Made by a program: the position numbers and the translations under genes
Notes under the pieces: generated by a model
Seen by the model: only the letters and a program-made list of their open reading frames with translations
Told to the model about the DNA's origin: nothing
The model's database searches: none
Shown: positions 1 to 11,174 of the stretch, in pieces
Numbering within the stretch: the stretch's first letter is position 1
Layout of the letters: each line of letters begins with the position of its first letter
NCBI RefSeq assembly: GCF_963583255.1
Contig: NC_084815.1
Span: 20,144,807-20,208,806, forward strand
Source: Pyrus communis
Lineage: Eukaryota > Streptophyta > Magnoliopsida > Rosales > Rosaceae
Length of the DNA stretch: 64,000 nucleotides
Reading direction: 5' to 3'

Positions 1-190
1 AAGTGTTTTCTGAAAAAATAATTGGAAGCGCTTTCTAAAGAAGCATTTGACGGGTGCTTAACCAGAAAGAGCTTGTGAGACCCAAAATACCCTTCTAATA
101 TTTCTGTCAGAACCCAGTCATAAGCGTTTTTGTCCCCTCCAGAAGCAATCCCAAACAGACGCTTAAGTTGTCAGTATCGAAATTAAATCG
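1..190 (-). repeat. MITE fragment in phospholipase intron
   Basis: This intronic stretch resembles, on the minus strand, a short repeat whose ends read like GTTTGGGATTGCTTCTGGAG and which carries 'AGCGCTTTCT' and 'AAGCACT' motifs. Pieces of the same family occur at 712-795 and in the intron of the transporter gene at 16742-16960. It is probably a non-autonomous hAT-type element. The left end lies outside the window. Confidence 0.5.
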
Positions 191-453
191 GATTAGTTGG
201 TTTTTTTCTCACTGAAAAATTTCTTGTGCACGCTGTTTCTGTGGATTAAGTAGAAGTAGAATTTTGGTTGGTGGGCCGTTGAGTTCAACCCGTATTTGCT
301 AAGTTGTGCTCCCGGGTCTTTTTGCTGTTATTTGCAAGGGGTTTGGTTGGTGCCTATTGACATAGGTGCAAATTCTTGAGCATCTTAGATCAATAAGGGT
401 TTTTCTGTTTGACTTCCATTGTTCATTGCACTGATGTTTGTTTGGTTTTGCAG

Positions 454-1176
454 TGATGAGCGGTCCTCAAGGACCTACACCGAACTCCGAGTTCGAGCAC
501 TCCTCGATCCCGGCCACCATAAAGAAAATCTTCAACCTCAACTCTAACTTCTTAACTCACAGAGACGCATGGGCGGGGACGTTCGAGCAAGTTGTTGGGC
601 AATTATCTTCTCCCAGGACTGACTGCCCAGGTATCTATCATGTTCTATACCCCCAATTACATAATGAATTTGATGCAACATGCATTATAAAAGTCGTCTA
701 GAATTTTTACAAAGTAACCGAATTTTGAAGCGTTTGTAGTTGTCAGAAAGCGCTTTTGACCCTTTCATTAGCAATACCAAATAGACTAGAAGATAGATTT
801 GTTATTGTGGGTATATTTGAAGCTGTCAGTGGAAGAAAACTGACTCTGTATCCTATCCCGCTGAATTCTTGCAGTGACCTTGCCGGACGTAGTGCCTTTG
901 AGGAAAACTGAGGCCAAGGAAGACGGTAATTTATCGGAGTTTCAGGGCGAGGTAGTGCAGTTAGCGGCTGTACTCAACGGCGACCACTTCTTGAGCAGCT
1001 ACCCGGACGAAATGAGCACGAAGATGAGTGTGAGGGAAGCTCATGAGTATGTCAAAGGTGCAGTTTCAAGGTTCATTAGAGCAAGCAAAGAGGCTATAAA
1101 TTTGGGAGCAGATGAGTCAGCAATTGTTGATATGAGATCTTCCCTCACAACTAGGTCATCAAATATTAGAAATTAA
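454..1176 (+). CDS. NPC: Non-specific phospholipase C (NPC), 3' part
   Basis: Two exons are visible: 454-630 and 875-1176, joined across a 244-bp GT-AG intron. The reading frame enters at 454 in phase 1 (a G from an upstream exon plus TG). The protein runs [20 protein letters not shown], then AWAGTFEQV and SPRTDCP, and after the intron [17 protein letters not shown] and [19 protein letters not shown], ending in [10 protein letters not shown]. These are the C-terminal blocks of plant NPC enzymes (phosphoesterase family), including the SEFEHSSIP and RDAWAGTFE motifs near the active site. NPCs cleave phospholipids to diacylglycerol and a phospho-head group. The 5' exons, with most of the catalytic domain, lie to the left of the window. 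The C-terminus looks closest to the NPC1/NPC2/NPC6 type; the exact paralogue is not settled. No break is seen in the visible part. Confidence 0.9.
712..795. repeat. Second MITE fragment in the NPC intron
   Basis: In the 244-bp intron between the two NPC exons, 'CAGAAAGCGCTTTTGACC' and 'TAGCAATACCAAATAG' match the element at 1-190 ('AGCAATCCCAAACAGAC'). It is a short, diverged piece. Confidence 0.35.
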
Positions 1177-2435
1177 ATTGGATCCTCCAGAAAGGGAGAT
1201 TCAAACCTGCATTATTCGGTTTTATAAAACTAAAATCCATGGGCATGTTTATGCAAACAGAAAGGAAACTGCAATTAATTCTAATTCCTTGGGCCTCCCT
1301 GCATTTACAAAATTACTAACGCATGAGTATTAGTATTAGGGTCGTCTTATTTATACATCTATTTTTACTTTTCACACACATTTCTCAAATTTGGACCGTC
1401 GGATCAAATGAATTTAAGAAGATCAAAGGCAAAAAATTAACGAGAATATGGGATGTAAAAATAGATATGTGAACAGCACTTTCCTAGAAGTATTACAACC
1501 ATCGACCTTAACTGTGTTTAGTAAGACATGAATAAAAACAAGCATTTTATTCACTAACCTTAACTGGTGGTACTGCATACCACCCTATTTACTACCAAGG
1601 AAATTCACAGGGACAATAAAAGAGGATGAAGAAAATCACTGACCAGTTGGGTTGATATGCTCCAAAGTTTTGAATCCATGGACTTGAGGTTTCTAATTAT
1701 TTTTTTATTTGTTAATAATTAATTTGTTCATGCTTCTTATTTTGTTAGGGATCTTTAGTTTAAATTCCAATTATAAGAGGCTGAGTCACTCTCTATATTG
1801 CCAATTGATTTTGTAGTAAAACTTCAACTTTCTTCATAGATTATATACCAACGGAAAGTCAACTAAGACAATTCTATAAGTACTACTATAATTCAAAATA
1901 ATTACATGGTTGTCAATCAATCCTACCATGTTTCTCGACCGGTCAACTTTTTCCTGCGACCGGTTCATCAAATTTCCGACAATCAGTTAATCAAATTTTT
2001 CGATCTCAATGTCATTGTCTAACAATGACCTTTAAAAAAACAAGTTAAGTGATGAATTTCTTTTCAATTCTCCAATTTTTTTGTGTATACATGCAATAAA
2101 AAACAATAAAATCATACAGCAAAACACAATTGAAGGTGAAAAGTTGCACATATTTTTTAATTCATTGTTGAACAATGATATGAAATTTTCTAGCGATCGA
2201 ACAATTTTTTAGACAACAATGATGGTAGTCGGCGAAAATCTGTGGCACTGGTGACATGTGGGTCATGTACAATGGGGACAAAAATACAAATGTCCCTATG
2301 TTTATAAGAGTATTTGCCCATAATTTGTGGCTTAATCCAAATATAATGAGAATTGATTGGTAGTTTTTCTTAAAATTTGTATTTGTTTGTAAAACTCTTA
2401 TTAAAATAGGTATTTAATTTAAATTTACATTTTCT
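1177..2435. other. NPC 3' flank, mostly AT-rich
   Basis: The first few hundred bases should hold the NPC 3'UTR. The rest is AT-rich sequence without a supported gene, apart from the small inverted repeat at 1345-1480. Confidence 0.5.
1345..1480. repeat. Small foldback MITE
   Basis: The arms 'TACATCTATTTTTACTTTTC' and the complement of 'TAAAAATAGATATGTGAAC' are inverted copies. The core 'GTCGGATCAAATGAATTTAA' is repeated, diverged, at 9940-9990 ('ATCGGATCGGATGAATTGAA'), so two family members are present. Confidence 0.5.
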
Positions 2436-2604
2436 GCCATTTAATACTGCAATCTAGTGGTATTCCTTTTTATTTGTAAGTGCAAGGTATTAGGTTGAAT
2501 TCCCACCAAAGGCAAATTTGAACTACATTATTACTAACACATTATGAGGCTAAACTCACCCTCTCTCCCTCAATGTAGATAATATTGTTTGTTCAAAAAA
2601 AAAT
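2436..2604 (+). mobile_element. SINE, family 1, 13-bp target duplication
   Basis: A tRNA-like B-box region ('AGGTTGAATTCCC') is followed by a 3' tail ending in TTGTTTGTTCAAAAAAAAA. The flanks ATTTACATTTTCT (2423-2435) and ATTTACCTTTTCT (2605-2617) match at 12 of 13 bases, as expected of a target-site duplication. The start (GCCATTTAATACTGCAATC) and 3' end match the second copy at 58536-58720. It has no coding capacity, as is normal for SINEs. Confidence 0.75.
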
Positions 2605-2839
2605 ATTTACCTTTTCTTAATCATATTTTTTCCCTTATATAAGTATGAAATTAATGAAGCAAGCGGGAATTTTAAATTACACAAACAAAAGTGCTTGAAT
2701 TAAGTAGGAGATGCCAAAACATTAATCTAACAATTAAAATGGAGTATGTTATGCTATAAAGTATCATAGAATTTAAAAAAATGCTTATGTCATTTGAGTT
2801 TCTACTTACGTGCTTGGTTTTGAAATTGTTATATAAAAC

Positions 2840-3717
2840 TTGGGGTGGGCAAACGGGGTCTTGGACCCACGGGTCGGGGCGGATCCTTACGGTTCGGGAC
2901 GGGTACGATCCGAGTTCAAAAATTATAATTACTAAACGGGCCGGGGAAGGGTGGGTCCTGGTAAATAACAGGGCATGCCGGTTCTAAAAGTTGAAAAAAA
3001 AGGGCCCTCGGCCCAGACCGTTGATTTCCTACCCTCTCTTATTCTCAAACCCAAATCACTGAACACCTATTTCTTCCTCATCCTCAAGCCTTTTCTTTCT
3101 CCATGGACCTTTAACAACAACCCAATCTTCTCTGATGGCCCAAAACCCAATCTTCTCCGGCGACCCCAAACCTTATCTTCTCCAAGGAAACCATCTTCTT
3201 CCCCCTATAAGACCTCACAACCATGGACTTACTGCAACACCAGAAGGGTAGTAGCACCGATCTTGGTGCTGACACCATCAGAGGTAAACTTCTCACCCTT
3301 CCTTGTCGATTCATGCTCAGGTTCACCGATTGAAACATACCATGGCATCGATGACGCCTCTTTCGACCTCCATCGACGACGACGTTATCGATCATCTCCT
3401 TGACTTCCTCGAGACCCAATCCCATAGTTCCCCCAAACTTTTCTCTTTCAATTTTCATCATTTCTTCACAAAATTAATCATTTTCAATTTCCTTATTTTC
3501 TTCCTAAAAAAAAAAGATTGTGCCTTTTTCTTTGCAGGAAAAGATGAGGAGACGGTGCACCGCCTCATTACCAAACTGTCGCGTGCTGACATGGCCATCT
3601 ACAATGGCAATGATGATGGTGTTACTAGTACATCTACAACGGCGATGAAGACTCTCCTTGGAGAAGGTGGTGGTCCGAGATTCGAGAGAGCTCCTGGAAC
3701 AACCCCGAAGAAGAGAA

Positions 3718-3748
<31 letters not shown>

Positions 3749-3901
3749 GGACCCGTGGACCCGGCCCGAAACGAGCCAGGTTAGATCCGATTTCTGTGTA
3801 AGAATTTGTTAGAACCGCCCCGGCCCGCCCCATTTATTTTAAATCTGGGTACGGTCCGGTCCCTTCAAAATTGGGCCCGGCCCGGCCCGTGCCCAACCCT
3901 A
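2840..3901. mobile_element. hAT-like non-autonomous element with gene-like cargo
   Basis: The left end reads TTGGGGTGGGCAAACGGG and the right end, on the complement, TAGGGTTGGGCACGGGCCGG. The flanks TATAAAAC (2832-2839) and TATAAAAT (3902-3909) match at 7 of 8 bases. An 8-bp duplication with (T)AGGGGTGGGC-type ends is typical of hAT elements. Both ends are very GC-rich for the region. The element has no recognisable transposase. Its middle is codon-like sequence with a possible intron, described separately. Confidence 0.65.
3341..3779 (+). pseudogene. Gene-like fragment inside the hAT-like element
   Basis: A stretch beginning MASMTPLSTSIDDDVIDHLL (from 3341) leads into a pyrimidine-rich run ending TTTCTTTGCAG at 3538. 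After that the sequence reads GKDEETVHRLITKLSRADMA. This looks like two exon pieces around an intron and is not random AT-rich DNA. It is not recognised as a known family. It ends in a lysine/arginine-rich low-complexity stretch as the element's GC-rich end begins. It may be a captured fragment of a host gene, or the first exons of a gene destroyed by decay. The assignment is uncertain. Confidence 0.3.
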
Positions 3902-3946
3902 TATAAAATTGTGAATCTTGGTCGATGTGGATAACAAGTAATTTCA

Positions 3947-4405
3947 AGGTTCTAAAAAACGCTAGACGCTAGTCGAACGGCGAGTTGGGGCCTAGCGCCT
4001 AGGTGGTTAGGCATGATCTAGATGGACTAGGCATATTTAACTAAATCCATTATATTTAATGTAAATAAGTGTATGTTTATACTTAAAATATATATAATTT
4101 TATTATAAACTACAAAATAGAATGACATATATATTATGAAATATTGGAACATAATGAAAACATGAGGAACAAACATATAATGTGTGCTCATGTAAGTATT
4201 CAACAAGTCTTTTACAATTTATTGAAAAAAATAAAATGCAAAATGAAGGTTATCTATTTTTTGCCTAAGTAAGTTACAACATAGGCGGGTGCCTCAGTAG
4301 GTCTAGATGTGATTTCTTAATTTTTAAACGCTTAAACATTAATCGCGACGATGGCCAGCCACCTAGCACCTACGCGGTGCTAGGCGGTGATTTTTAGAAT
4401 AGTGG
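3947..4405 (+). repeat. MITE with CTAGGCG-rich ends, copy 1
   Basis: The left end GGTTCTAAAAAACGCTAGAC and the complement of the right end (CTATTCTAAAAATCACCGCC) form inverted ends, each followed by GCCTAGC-like repeats. A second, opposite-strand copy runs off the right end of the window (63640-64000). The two share the AT-rich inner core ('TTTATTATAAACTACAAAAT' against 'ATTGCAAAATAAAATGATA'). Confidence 0.6.
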
Positions 4406-6134
4406 TAATTTACATTGATCATGCAAAATAAATTAGGTTCTCTTCTATTATCCATATATATTGTCAATTAGTTTTTATGATTCAACTAACTGTTTAAGAA
4501 ATTGCGACAAATATAGACGAGAACTTGATATTTTTCACAAAAAACGACAACGATATTTCATTAATTATTACAAACAAGTACAAGGGTGTGAATTGGGTAC
4601 ATTATTCTGGTGACCAACACATTGATTTGGAGTGATTTTGCACAAACAAACAATTCATTAAAACTTAGACACGGTGCAAGCACAAATGCACCAATGCAGA
4701 TTTGTCACAAGATCGATAGACACAAAACCTATACTAGTGCACACAACAATCTTCATTGACGAGACAAAGTTATTGCTGAAAAATAAGACCACATAAAGTC
4801 ACCGTTGAAAGGTTTGAAAACATAGAATCATCGCTCAAAGGTGAGACCACATCAACCGTCGCTCAAAGGCGAAACAATATCACCTGTTAACGCGACACAA
4901 ACAAATCTACACTAATCTGAAAAGAGAATGCACCAGTCCGCTAGTCTTAGTGGAAGATTTGGACACTTTAGAAGACCACCTACAACTTCACCACACAAGT
5001 GTGATCCGTAGCTTTCATAAAGCAAGCAAGTAGGGCAGCCAGGCGCCTAAGGCAGCGCAACCACACAATAAGTTGGGTAGAGTGTCCCATTTGATTTATC
5101 TTGAGTGTGATGAAAGCAATTGAAAAATCATTTGAAATGGCCATTTAGTAGTTAGACATAGTAGTCAATGATTGGTGTGTTTCTTCCACTTAGAATAAGG
5201 TCCATTGATTAAAGATTATCCGGGCAACAAGGTGAAGTAGAGCACGACTGAAAAAGATTGAAGAAAAATTATATGGATATAAAATGGGAAGCAAAGTTGA
5301 AGTATTGCAGATTTAGTATCTGACTAGGAAGTGGTGCCCGCGTATTGATGTGCAATAAGAAAGTTCGTAGGTAATAACTAAAAAATTAATAAAAATAGAT
5401 TCAGCATAATTTCTAAGTTTTTAAGTTTTGACTAACATTATATTAATTTATTCAAACAAATGCATTGAGAAATAAAGAGTAAGTGAAATTGGATACATAC
5501 CTGGGTTGAGAATTTGGATAACATGTATTCATTGTCTTAGTTTGACCAATATCATAAAAGATAAATTTGTTGCAATTTAGTACAACAAAGATGGAAATTG
5601 GTGTGTCATGCAATACAATATATTTAGTGATAGCGTTATATAAGAGTTTCAAAAGTCTTGCAAATCATGCTATCGTTAAATAGGAGTTCATTTGCCATTA
5701 ATATCATTTTTTTAAAACAAAATTAAATGCCATTCTAAGACGGATCAAATTTATGTAAATTGATAAACTCAGTTTTGATTATCTAGAGTAAGAATCATCA
5801 TTTCCGTATTTTCTCTTCAGAGTAATTAACTATTACCAATTTATACACATACTTTCTTCTGCTAACTTACTATGAATAAATGGCTAATTATTTGGTTGTC
5901 TAGTGAAAGGTTTAAGGCCAACATTCAAAAGTATAAAAAGGCATCGTTCCACGAAAAATATGTTGTCCATATTTTCTAAATGCGTGAAAGAACACATTAG
6001 ATTAAAATATACGGAAAGAGTATCTCTCTTGTGGAAATGTCTACTTTTAGACTTTTGGATATTCAATCTAACCTTTCAGTATGCAAGCAGGTAATTTGTT
6101 ATGTATTTAGATCATGTGAAAAGAAGATAGGTTG

Positions 6135-6135
<1 letters not shown>
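4406..6135. other. AT-rich DNA, no gene seen
   Basis: I see no supported reading frame here. Around 4800-4870 the phrase 'TCGCTCAAAGG' recurs with small changes, possibly old retroelement sequence. Short open frames near 5452-5652 and 5884-6094 look random. Confidence 0.5.

Positions 6136-6187
<52 letters not shown>
6136..6187. repeat. (AT)n microsatellite
   Basis: About 50 bases of uninterrupted AT dinucleotides. Confidence 0.95.
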
Positions 6188-6190
<3 letters not shown>

Positions 6191-7230
6191 AGTAATATCT
6201 AATTCCCCTAAAGAGAAAGCTTAGTAAAAATTGAAATAAAATGTAAAATGTCTAATTTACCAGAATTCAACGATCAAGTTAGAATTCCAGTACCGGAAAA
6301 CTTAACTTCTGACAAATTTATGTGTGATTCTCTCAGTAAGAAAGTTTAGGAATGTAGAAGAAGAATTTGATAATTTATATGTTCTAAATGCCATGCAAAT
6401 AGATGTATAAATAGTGAGATTATGCATGTTCGCAACAGGTATGAGAATAGGATGTGACTGTTGGGAGACATCTCTTCAGAGGGGTGCTGTGCTCTCTGTT
6501 TTTTTCTAATGGCTTCAGACTTCATTTGAAAAGATAAGTCTGTTAAAAAATAATTTAATTAAATTCAAATTAATTAAAAAATAATAATTAATTAAAGAAT
6601 TTAATTTTCAGAGCTCAAGATCCATCTTTTGATAATTAATTATATATTAATTAATTATCAATTATTTAATCTTAAGGTTGAGTCCAATTTTATTCTCAAA
6701 TGTCCATTATTCCAATTACTATAAGAGACAAAACCTTATAAAATGAGGAAACCTTTTAGGAATGACCAATGTGAGACAATGAAATTTCTACTCAAAATTT
6801 CCAAATGTGGGGCTGAGTTTGTAAAAAACCGTTTGATATATAATTTAGACCCGCGATATTCAGTGTTACTAAAACGATAACACAATACACCATCTAAATT
6901 CCATATACAATTTTGACCCACATCATTCACAGCGATGAGATAGTTACGAAGAAAAAAAAGTAATATAATCTTTCACAGAATATTAGCAAAGTGAAAAGCA
7001 CTTACAAACGCACTCACTTGATGATAAACTTGACAGCTAAAATTTCAACGGGAACTCTGATGCAATATTTTTTTTTTTCAAACCAAAACTAATCTGTAGA
7101 TGATTCCAAACAAAATAACTTGTCACACCAATTAATTAACACTGGTAAACCACAATATTAATCCACCTTGAAGAGAGAAAATCGATAAAAATAAAAAATA
7201 AAAAATAATAAAAAGAAACCAAAGCTTTAA
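6188..7230. other. AT-rich DNA with TTAATTAA palindromes
   Basis: No gene is seen. Between 6545 and 6665 there are dense TTAATTAA and ATTAATTAAT palindromes. Part of 6450-6930 could be an old LTR remnant ('CAATGTGAGACAATGAAAT'), but no second LTR, primer site or coding sequence supports this. Confidence 0.4.
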
Positions 7231-7586
7231 GACCATCTCCAATGGTTGGGCTAAAAGTCAAATTTTTTAGCCCGAAAAATTTAGCTTTTAACCCAAAAAC
7301 AGCTTTTCTACTCCAACCATTCTACCCTAAAATTTTAGTCCGGGATTATTAAATAATGAATTTAGGCTTTTTTTTTTTTTGTTAAATTAAAATTTTTTTT
7401 TTAAATAAATATGTAGAATATCGTAAATTAATTTTATGAACATTTTAATCTAAAAAAATTTAAATTCCGATAAATATTGGTTAGAGTCCATCCCGATTTC
7501 TGGGCTAAATTTCGGGGGGAATTTGGCATTGGGTTGGAGTGCGTTTGGGGGGTAATTTGGCTTTTAACCCACCATTGAAGTTGGTC
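7231..7586. repeat. Tourist-like MITE (PIF/Harbinger type)
   Basis: The left end GACCATCTCCAATGGTTGGG and the complement of the right end GACCAACTTCAATGGTGGGT are inverted repeats of roughly 35 bases. Both sides are flanked by TAA (7228-7230 and 7587-7589), the 3-bp target of PIF/Harbinger elements. It is non-coding, about 356 bp. Confidence 0.75.
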
Positions 7587-7589
7587 TAA

Positions 7590-8356
7590 CCATCACATAT
7601 AACAAACATATTAACGAATGCATAAAAAGCGGACAAATTGAGTCAAACTGAAAAGAAAAAGTAAATTTAAACAATTGGAAAATATACACATGAAGCAAAA
7701 CATGTACAAAAAGTTCAAAAAACTGAGTAAAAATGAAGGGAAAAAATAAAAAAACTTAATACCTGACAAAAGGAAGCTAGAATTCCAGCCACAAATCCTC
7801 AAGACAGAACCTGTCCAAAAAAAAAAAAAAAAATGCATGCTCCAACGAAAGAACATCATAGACCGCAAAACAACATCACAATTGCAGAGGAAAAACAAAA
7901 ACTCCAAAGCAAAATAAAATCGAAAGCAAAAAGCACAACAAAAATGAGGACCAAACTTACAAACCCAGATTGAGGACCGAACTTACAAACCCAGATTTGC
8001 AAACAGCAATACAGAAAGAGGAGAAAAAGCAGATGTCCAAAGCTATAAAAAAAAAAAGAAAAAAGAGGGAAATACCACAACAAACGGACAGAAAAGAAAA
8101 GATAAAATAAAAGAGATGAGCTTACAAACCCAAATTTCCAAGCTGCAATACAGAGAGGGAAGGAAACGCAGAAGTCGAAACCAAAAAGAAAGACAAATCA
8201 GAGAGCAGACGTGCGGGAAAGTAAAATAAAAAAAAAGACATGAGTTGAAAAGCCAAATGCAATGGATGATCAACACGTGGTCTGCCTTGCTTAATATATA
8301 TATATATATATATTTTTTTTTTTTTTCCTTCCACTTCCCATCATGATCTCTCATGT
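7590..8356. other. Purine-rich non-coding DNA with imperfect duplication
   Basis: Phrases like 'ACTTACAAACCCAGATT' followed by 'GCAATACAGA' recur at about 7955, 7983 and 8120. The minus-strand open frames are phenylalanine/leucine-rich low-complexity translations and are not supported. (TA)n occurs near 8293-8312. Confidence 0.4.
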
Positions 8357-8702
8357 CTGATTTGGTACTGAAGTTATTTTAAAAAAAGTTAGTATAAAAA
8401 AAAGTTGGGAACTATTTTTTTGTTTGGTAAACATTCAATTTCAATTTTTTTTTTTCACAGTTTTGGATAAAAAAAAAAGTCAAAAACAAGAAGCTGCAAA
8501 ACCCAACCTTGAAAAATCGATTTTTTTCACATTTATTTTACTTAAAAGTTTACTAAATACTATAATACTGTTTTTTTTTTTTCAAAAGCACTTTTACAAA
8601 AAAGTTTACCAAACACTCTACTACTTTATTTCACAGCTGCTTATTCTCACAGCACAACAGAAACAATTTTTTTTCAAAGCATATCAATACTAAACCAGCC
8701 CT
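8357..8702. repeat. MITE, hAT-like ends
   Basis: The left end GATTTGGTACTGAAGTTATT resembles the complement of the right end (GGTTTAGTATTGATATGC). Inside are repeats of 'AAGTTTACCAAACACT'-type sequence. No convincing target duplication was found, so the family is uncertain. Confidence 0.5.
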
Positions 8703-8936
8703 CACTCATATTGGACTATTTTTTCTGCCCTCCCCAATATATATATATATATATATATATATTTCTGCAACTTCACATTTATTATCTCTTTCAAGGAATG
8801 GGCCTTTGTTACTACCAGCCAACTATAATGGCAATGGCATCCCCCTTTTCCTCTGTCTCTCTCTCAAATGAAGGGGATGATCAAGAAAATGGCATAATGT
8901 AAGCCAAAAGCAACCAAAATATGCTTCCAGCATCGC

Positions 8937-9190
8937 CAATATATATATACACATATACAGGTCCTTTTAAGGAAAATGATTATCATTTTTCAAAAAAAAT
9001 AGAAACACCATTTTTACCATTAGATTTGATTTTAATAAAATTCTATGACTGAAATTAAACTATAGTCACATGCCACAAAATCTCAATCACAGAATTTCAT
9101 TAAAGTCGAATCTAACTGTTAAGAGGATGATTTTTTTTTTTATTTTAAAAATAGGATCCCTTCTTTTAAAGGCTTCCTATACATATATAT
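8937..9190. repeat. MITE sharing ends with 15413-15800
   Basis: The left arm 'CATATACAGGTCCTTTTAAG' and the complement of the right arm 'CTTTTAAAGGCTTCCTATAC' are inverted copies. The same ends ('ACATATACAGTCCCTTTATG', 'CTTAAAGACTTCATATACAT') bound the element at 15413-15800. Confidence 0.55.
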
Positions 9191-9240
9191 ATATATACAC
9201 ACACACACATATAAATATGTGTGTGTGTGTGTGTGTGTAT
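9183..9240. repeat. Compound (TA)n(CA)n(TG)n microsatellite
   Basis: Runs of TA, CA and TG lie side by side at the end of the MITE. The adjoining CA and TG runs can fold into a short hairpin. Confidence 0.9.
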
Positions 9241-9275
9241 TTCTGCCCCTTTGCATTTAGGATCTAGATTGTCTG

Positions 9276-9462
9276 CCCTCCTCATTCCATACCCTTCCCA
9301 TCCCCTTCTATTTCTGTGATCACGGTTAAGCCACATCAAGAGTTTATATTCTCATTGTTTTTTGTTTTATTATTTTTATAAAAAAAATTAATGTTCACGT
9401 GTCTTAACCGTGACTACAAAATATAGAAATTGATGAGAAAGGTATGGGATAAGAATTGGAGG
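9276..9462. repeat. Foldback MITE with CACGGTTAA arms, copy 1
   Basis: The arms of about 60 bases are inverted: left 'CCTCCTCATTCCATACCC' and 'GATCACGGTTAAGCCACATC', right complement 'CCTCCAATTCTTATCCCATA' and 'AGTCACGGTTAAGACACGTG'. A second copy is at 56948-57150. It abuts the next MITE directly. Confidence 0.65.
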
Positions 9463-9669
9463 AACCAGGATCCATGCCGGATCCATTCCCTAGGGATCAT
9501 AGGGATCACACAATTATGTTCATTCATCGTATATCGTGCAATCATAAATCATTTAAAATTCAAATATAAATAGTACCTAACAAAAACTCACCGCATAATA
9601 TACGATAAACGGACACAATTACGTGATCCCTAAGATTCATAAGGAATGGATCCGACGAGGATCCTGGTT
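9463..9669. repeat. GGATCC foldback MITE, copy 1
   Basis: The left arm AACCAGGATCCATGCCGGAT mirrors the complement of the right arm AACCAGGATCCTCGTCGGAT, with about 75 bases of near-perfect inversion. Inside is a 'GTTTATCGTATAT' type core. It is one of seven members in the window. Confidence 0.75.
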
Positions 9670-9884
9670 CGAAGGGGAGAAGTCCTTGCATTTATTATCT
9701 CTTTTTTTAGGAATGGCCTTCGTTACTACCACCAGGCAATGGCATGCCTTTCTCTCTCAAATGGAAGGGGATGATCAACATGTGGCATAATATAAACCAA
9801 AAGCAACCAGAAAAGGCTTTAAATACTGGACTTGAAAGCGATAGGAGGAAGAAGCACGGATAATGGACAGGTAGATATAAGAAA

Positions 9885-9995
9885 GAGTGTGATATCCACG
9901 CATCTCTTTTTACTTTTTTTCATACTTTTTTAGTTTTCAGCTATCGGATCGGATGAATTGAAGAAGATCAACGGACATAAATTAACAAGAGATTA
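9885..9995. repeat. Diverged relative of the 1345-1480 repeat
   Basis: 'ATCGGATCGGATGAATTGAAG' with following 'AAATTAACAAGAG' matches 1400-1445. The ends are not clear. Confidence 0.35.
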
Positions 9996-10940
9996 TGTTT
10001 ATGAGAAAAACAATTATATATATATATATAATAAACAAAACAATAACCAATTGTTTTACCCCGTGGATAAACACATTGGTTTTTGGACTAAAAAACGATA
10101 AACAAATAGACTGAAGGACAACATAAAATTATTATAGTTGTCAGGAGTTAAATCCACCCACATAGATTGTGGCGCAAAAAAGGAAAAAAAATTATAAAAA
10201 TAATTGTTCTAGGAAAAAGATGATTAAAAAATGTGCGTGGGTTTTGAAAAGCAAAGAACGTCAGATGATGGAGAACAGCACCAGAAAGCAGAAAGGGAAA
10301 AATGGCCAACTCACTGCACAATTTCAGATAAGGACAAAAAATTGCTCAGCAAGCCAAGGACAAAACCGGGTGGACATGGTTAATGAACAGTATCCATCCG
10401 CTGAGCTTTGGTGTACATAGAATTTGGGTTCGAAGAAAATGGTGTCACAGGTCCAACAAGCATTTTTGCCGTGACATATGGGCTATTTAGGCCATTCCGT
10501 CTTTTACTATATTTTATCGGTATTTTAAGATTTTATGATATTTTTGGTATTTTCTTATCAATAAGCTTGAAAATTTCTCAATTCCTCGTGAGTTTTAAAT
10601 TGCAGTATAGATAGCTAGTGTGATTGTGTAAACTTAAAGTAAGAATCTCAATAGAACTTTAAAATCAAATTCTCATAAACTTTGTATTATTTGTAAAGCA
10701 AGAAAATCAATCATAATTAGCATAAATAAAAGTACTAAATATAAAGAATTACACACAGGATTCGTCAAACCCTACTCTTTTTCTCTGCCGGCCCGACCTC
10801 TCTGTGTTCTCTCTCTCAATAATTAGTTTCACAACAACTTATAGTATTTTATTGAATTTCTCTGCTATTTCAACCTGTATCACAAGGCAAATGAGAAAGT
10901 AAATCCAATTCTTCTTCCCAGCTCAACATTTCCCTACTCC
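9996..10940. other. No gene seen
   Basis: AT-rich. The open frames at 10169-10420 and 10408-10614 are lysine-rich or hydrophobic random-looking translations with no supporting splice signals or family match. Confidence 0.4.
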
Positions 10941-10958
10941 AATGAATAAGGGAAGGCA

Positions 10959-11156
10959 ACCACTACGGGATGGTTCAGTAGTTGGGTATGAATTTCAGAC
11001 TCTTATTTCACACGATATGTCATGAGTTCAAATTCTGATGCTGGTGAATTGCACGATAGTAGATAGGGAAAAGTTGAAATATCTTTGTAAATCTTCCCGA
11101 TTACCGAAAGAATAAACTATCGTGTCGAAACCACCAACTGATCATTTAAAAAAAAA
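10959..11156 (+). mobile_element. SINE, family 2, perfect 18-bp target duplication
   Basis: The insert lies between two perfect copies of AATGAATAAGGGAAGGCA (10941-10958 and 11157-11174). It has a tRNA-like A box ('TGGTTCAGTAGTTGGGTA') and B box ('GAGTTCAAATTCT'), and ends in a poly(A) run. These are the hallmarks of a tRNA-derived SINE mobilised by LINE machinery. The perfect duplication suggests a fairly recent insertion. Confidence 0.92.
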
Positions 11157-11174
11157 AATGAATAAGGGAAGGCA

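Noticed and set aside
3111..3461. 116-residue minus frame inside the hAT-like element
   Set aside because: Antisense to the better plus-strand gene-like stretch; no recognised domain.
6450..6930. Possible solo LTR
   Set aside because: No paired terminal TG/CA ends or target duplication could be fixed.
7611..8354. Several minus-strand open frames of 70-103 residues
   Set aside because: Translations are runs of Phe, Leu and Ser from poly-purine DNA; no motif, start context or splice structure.
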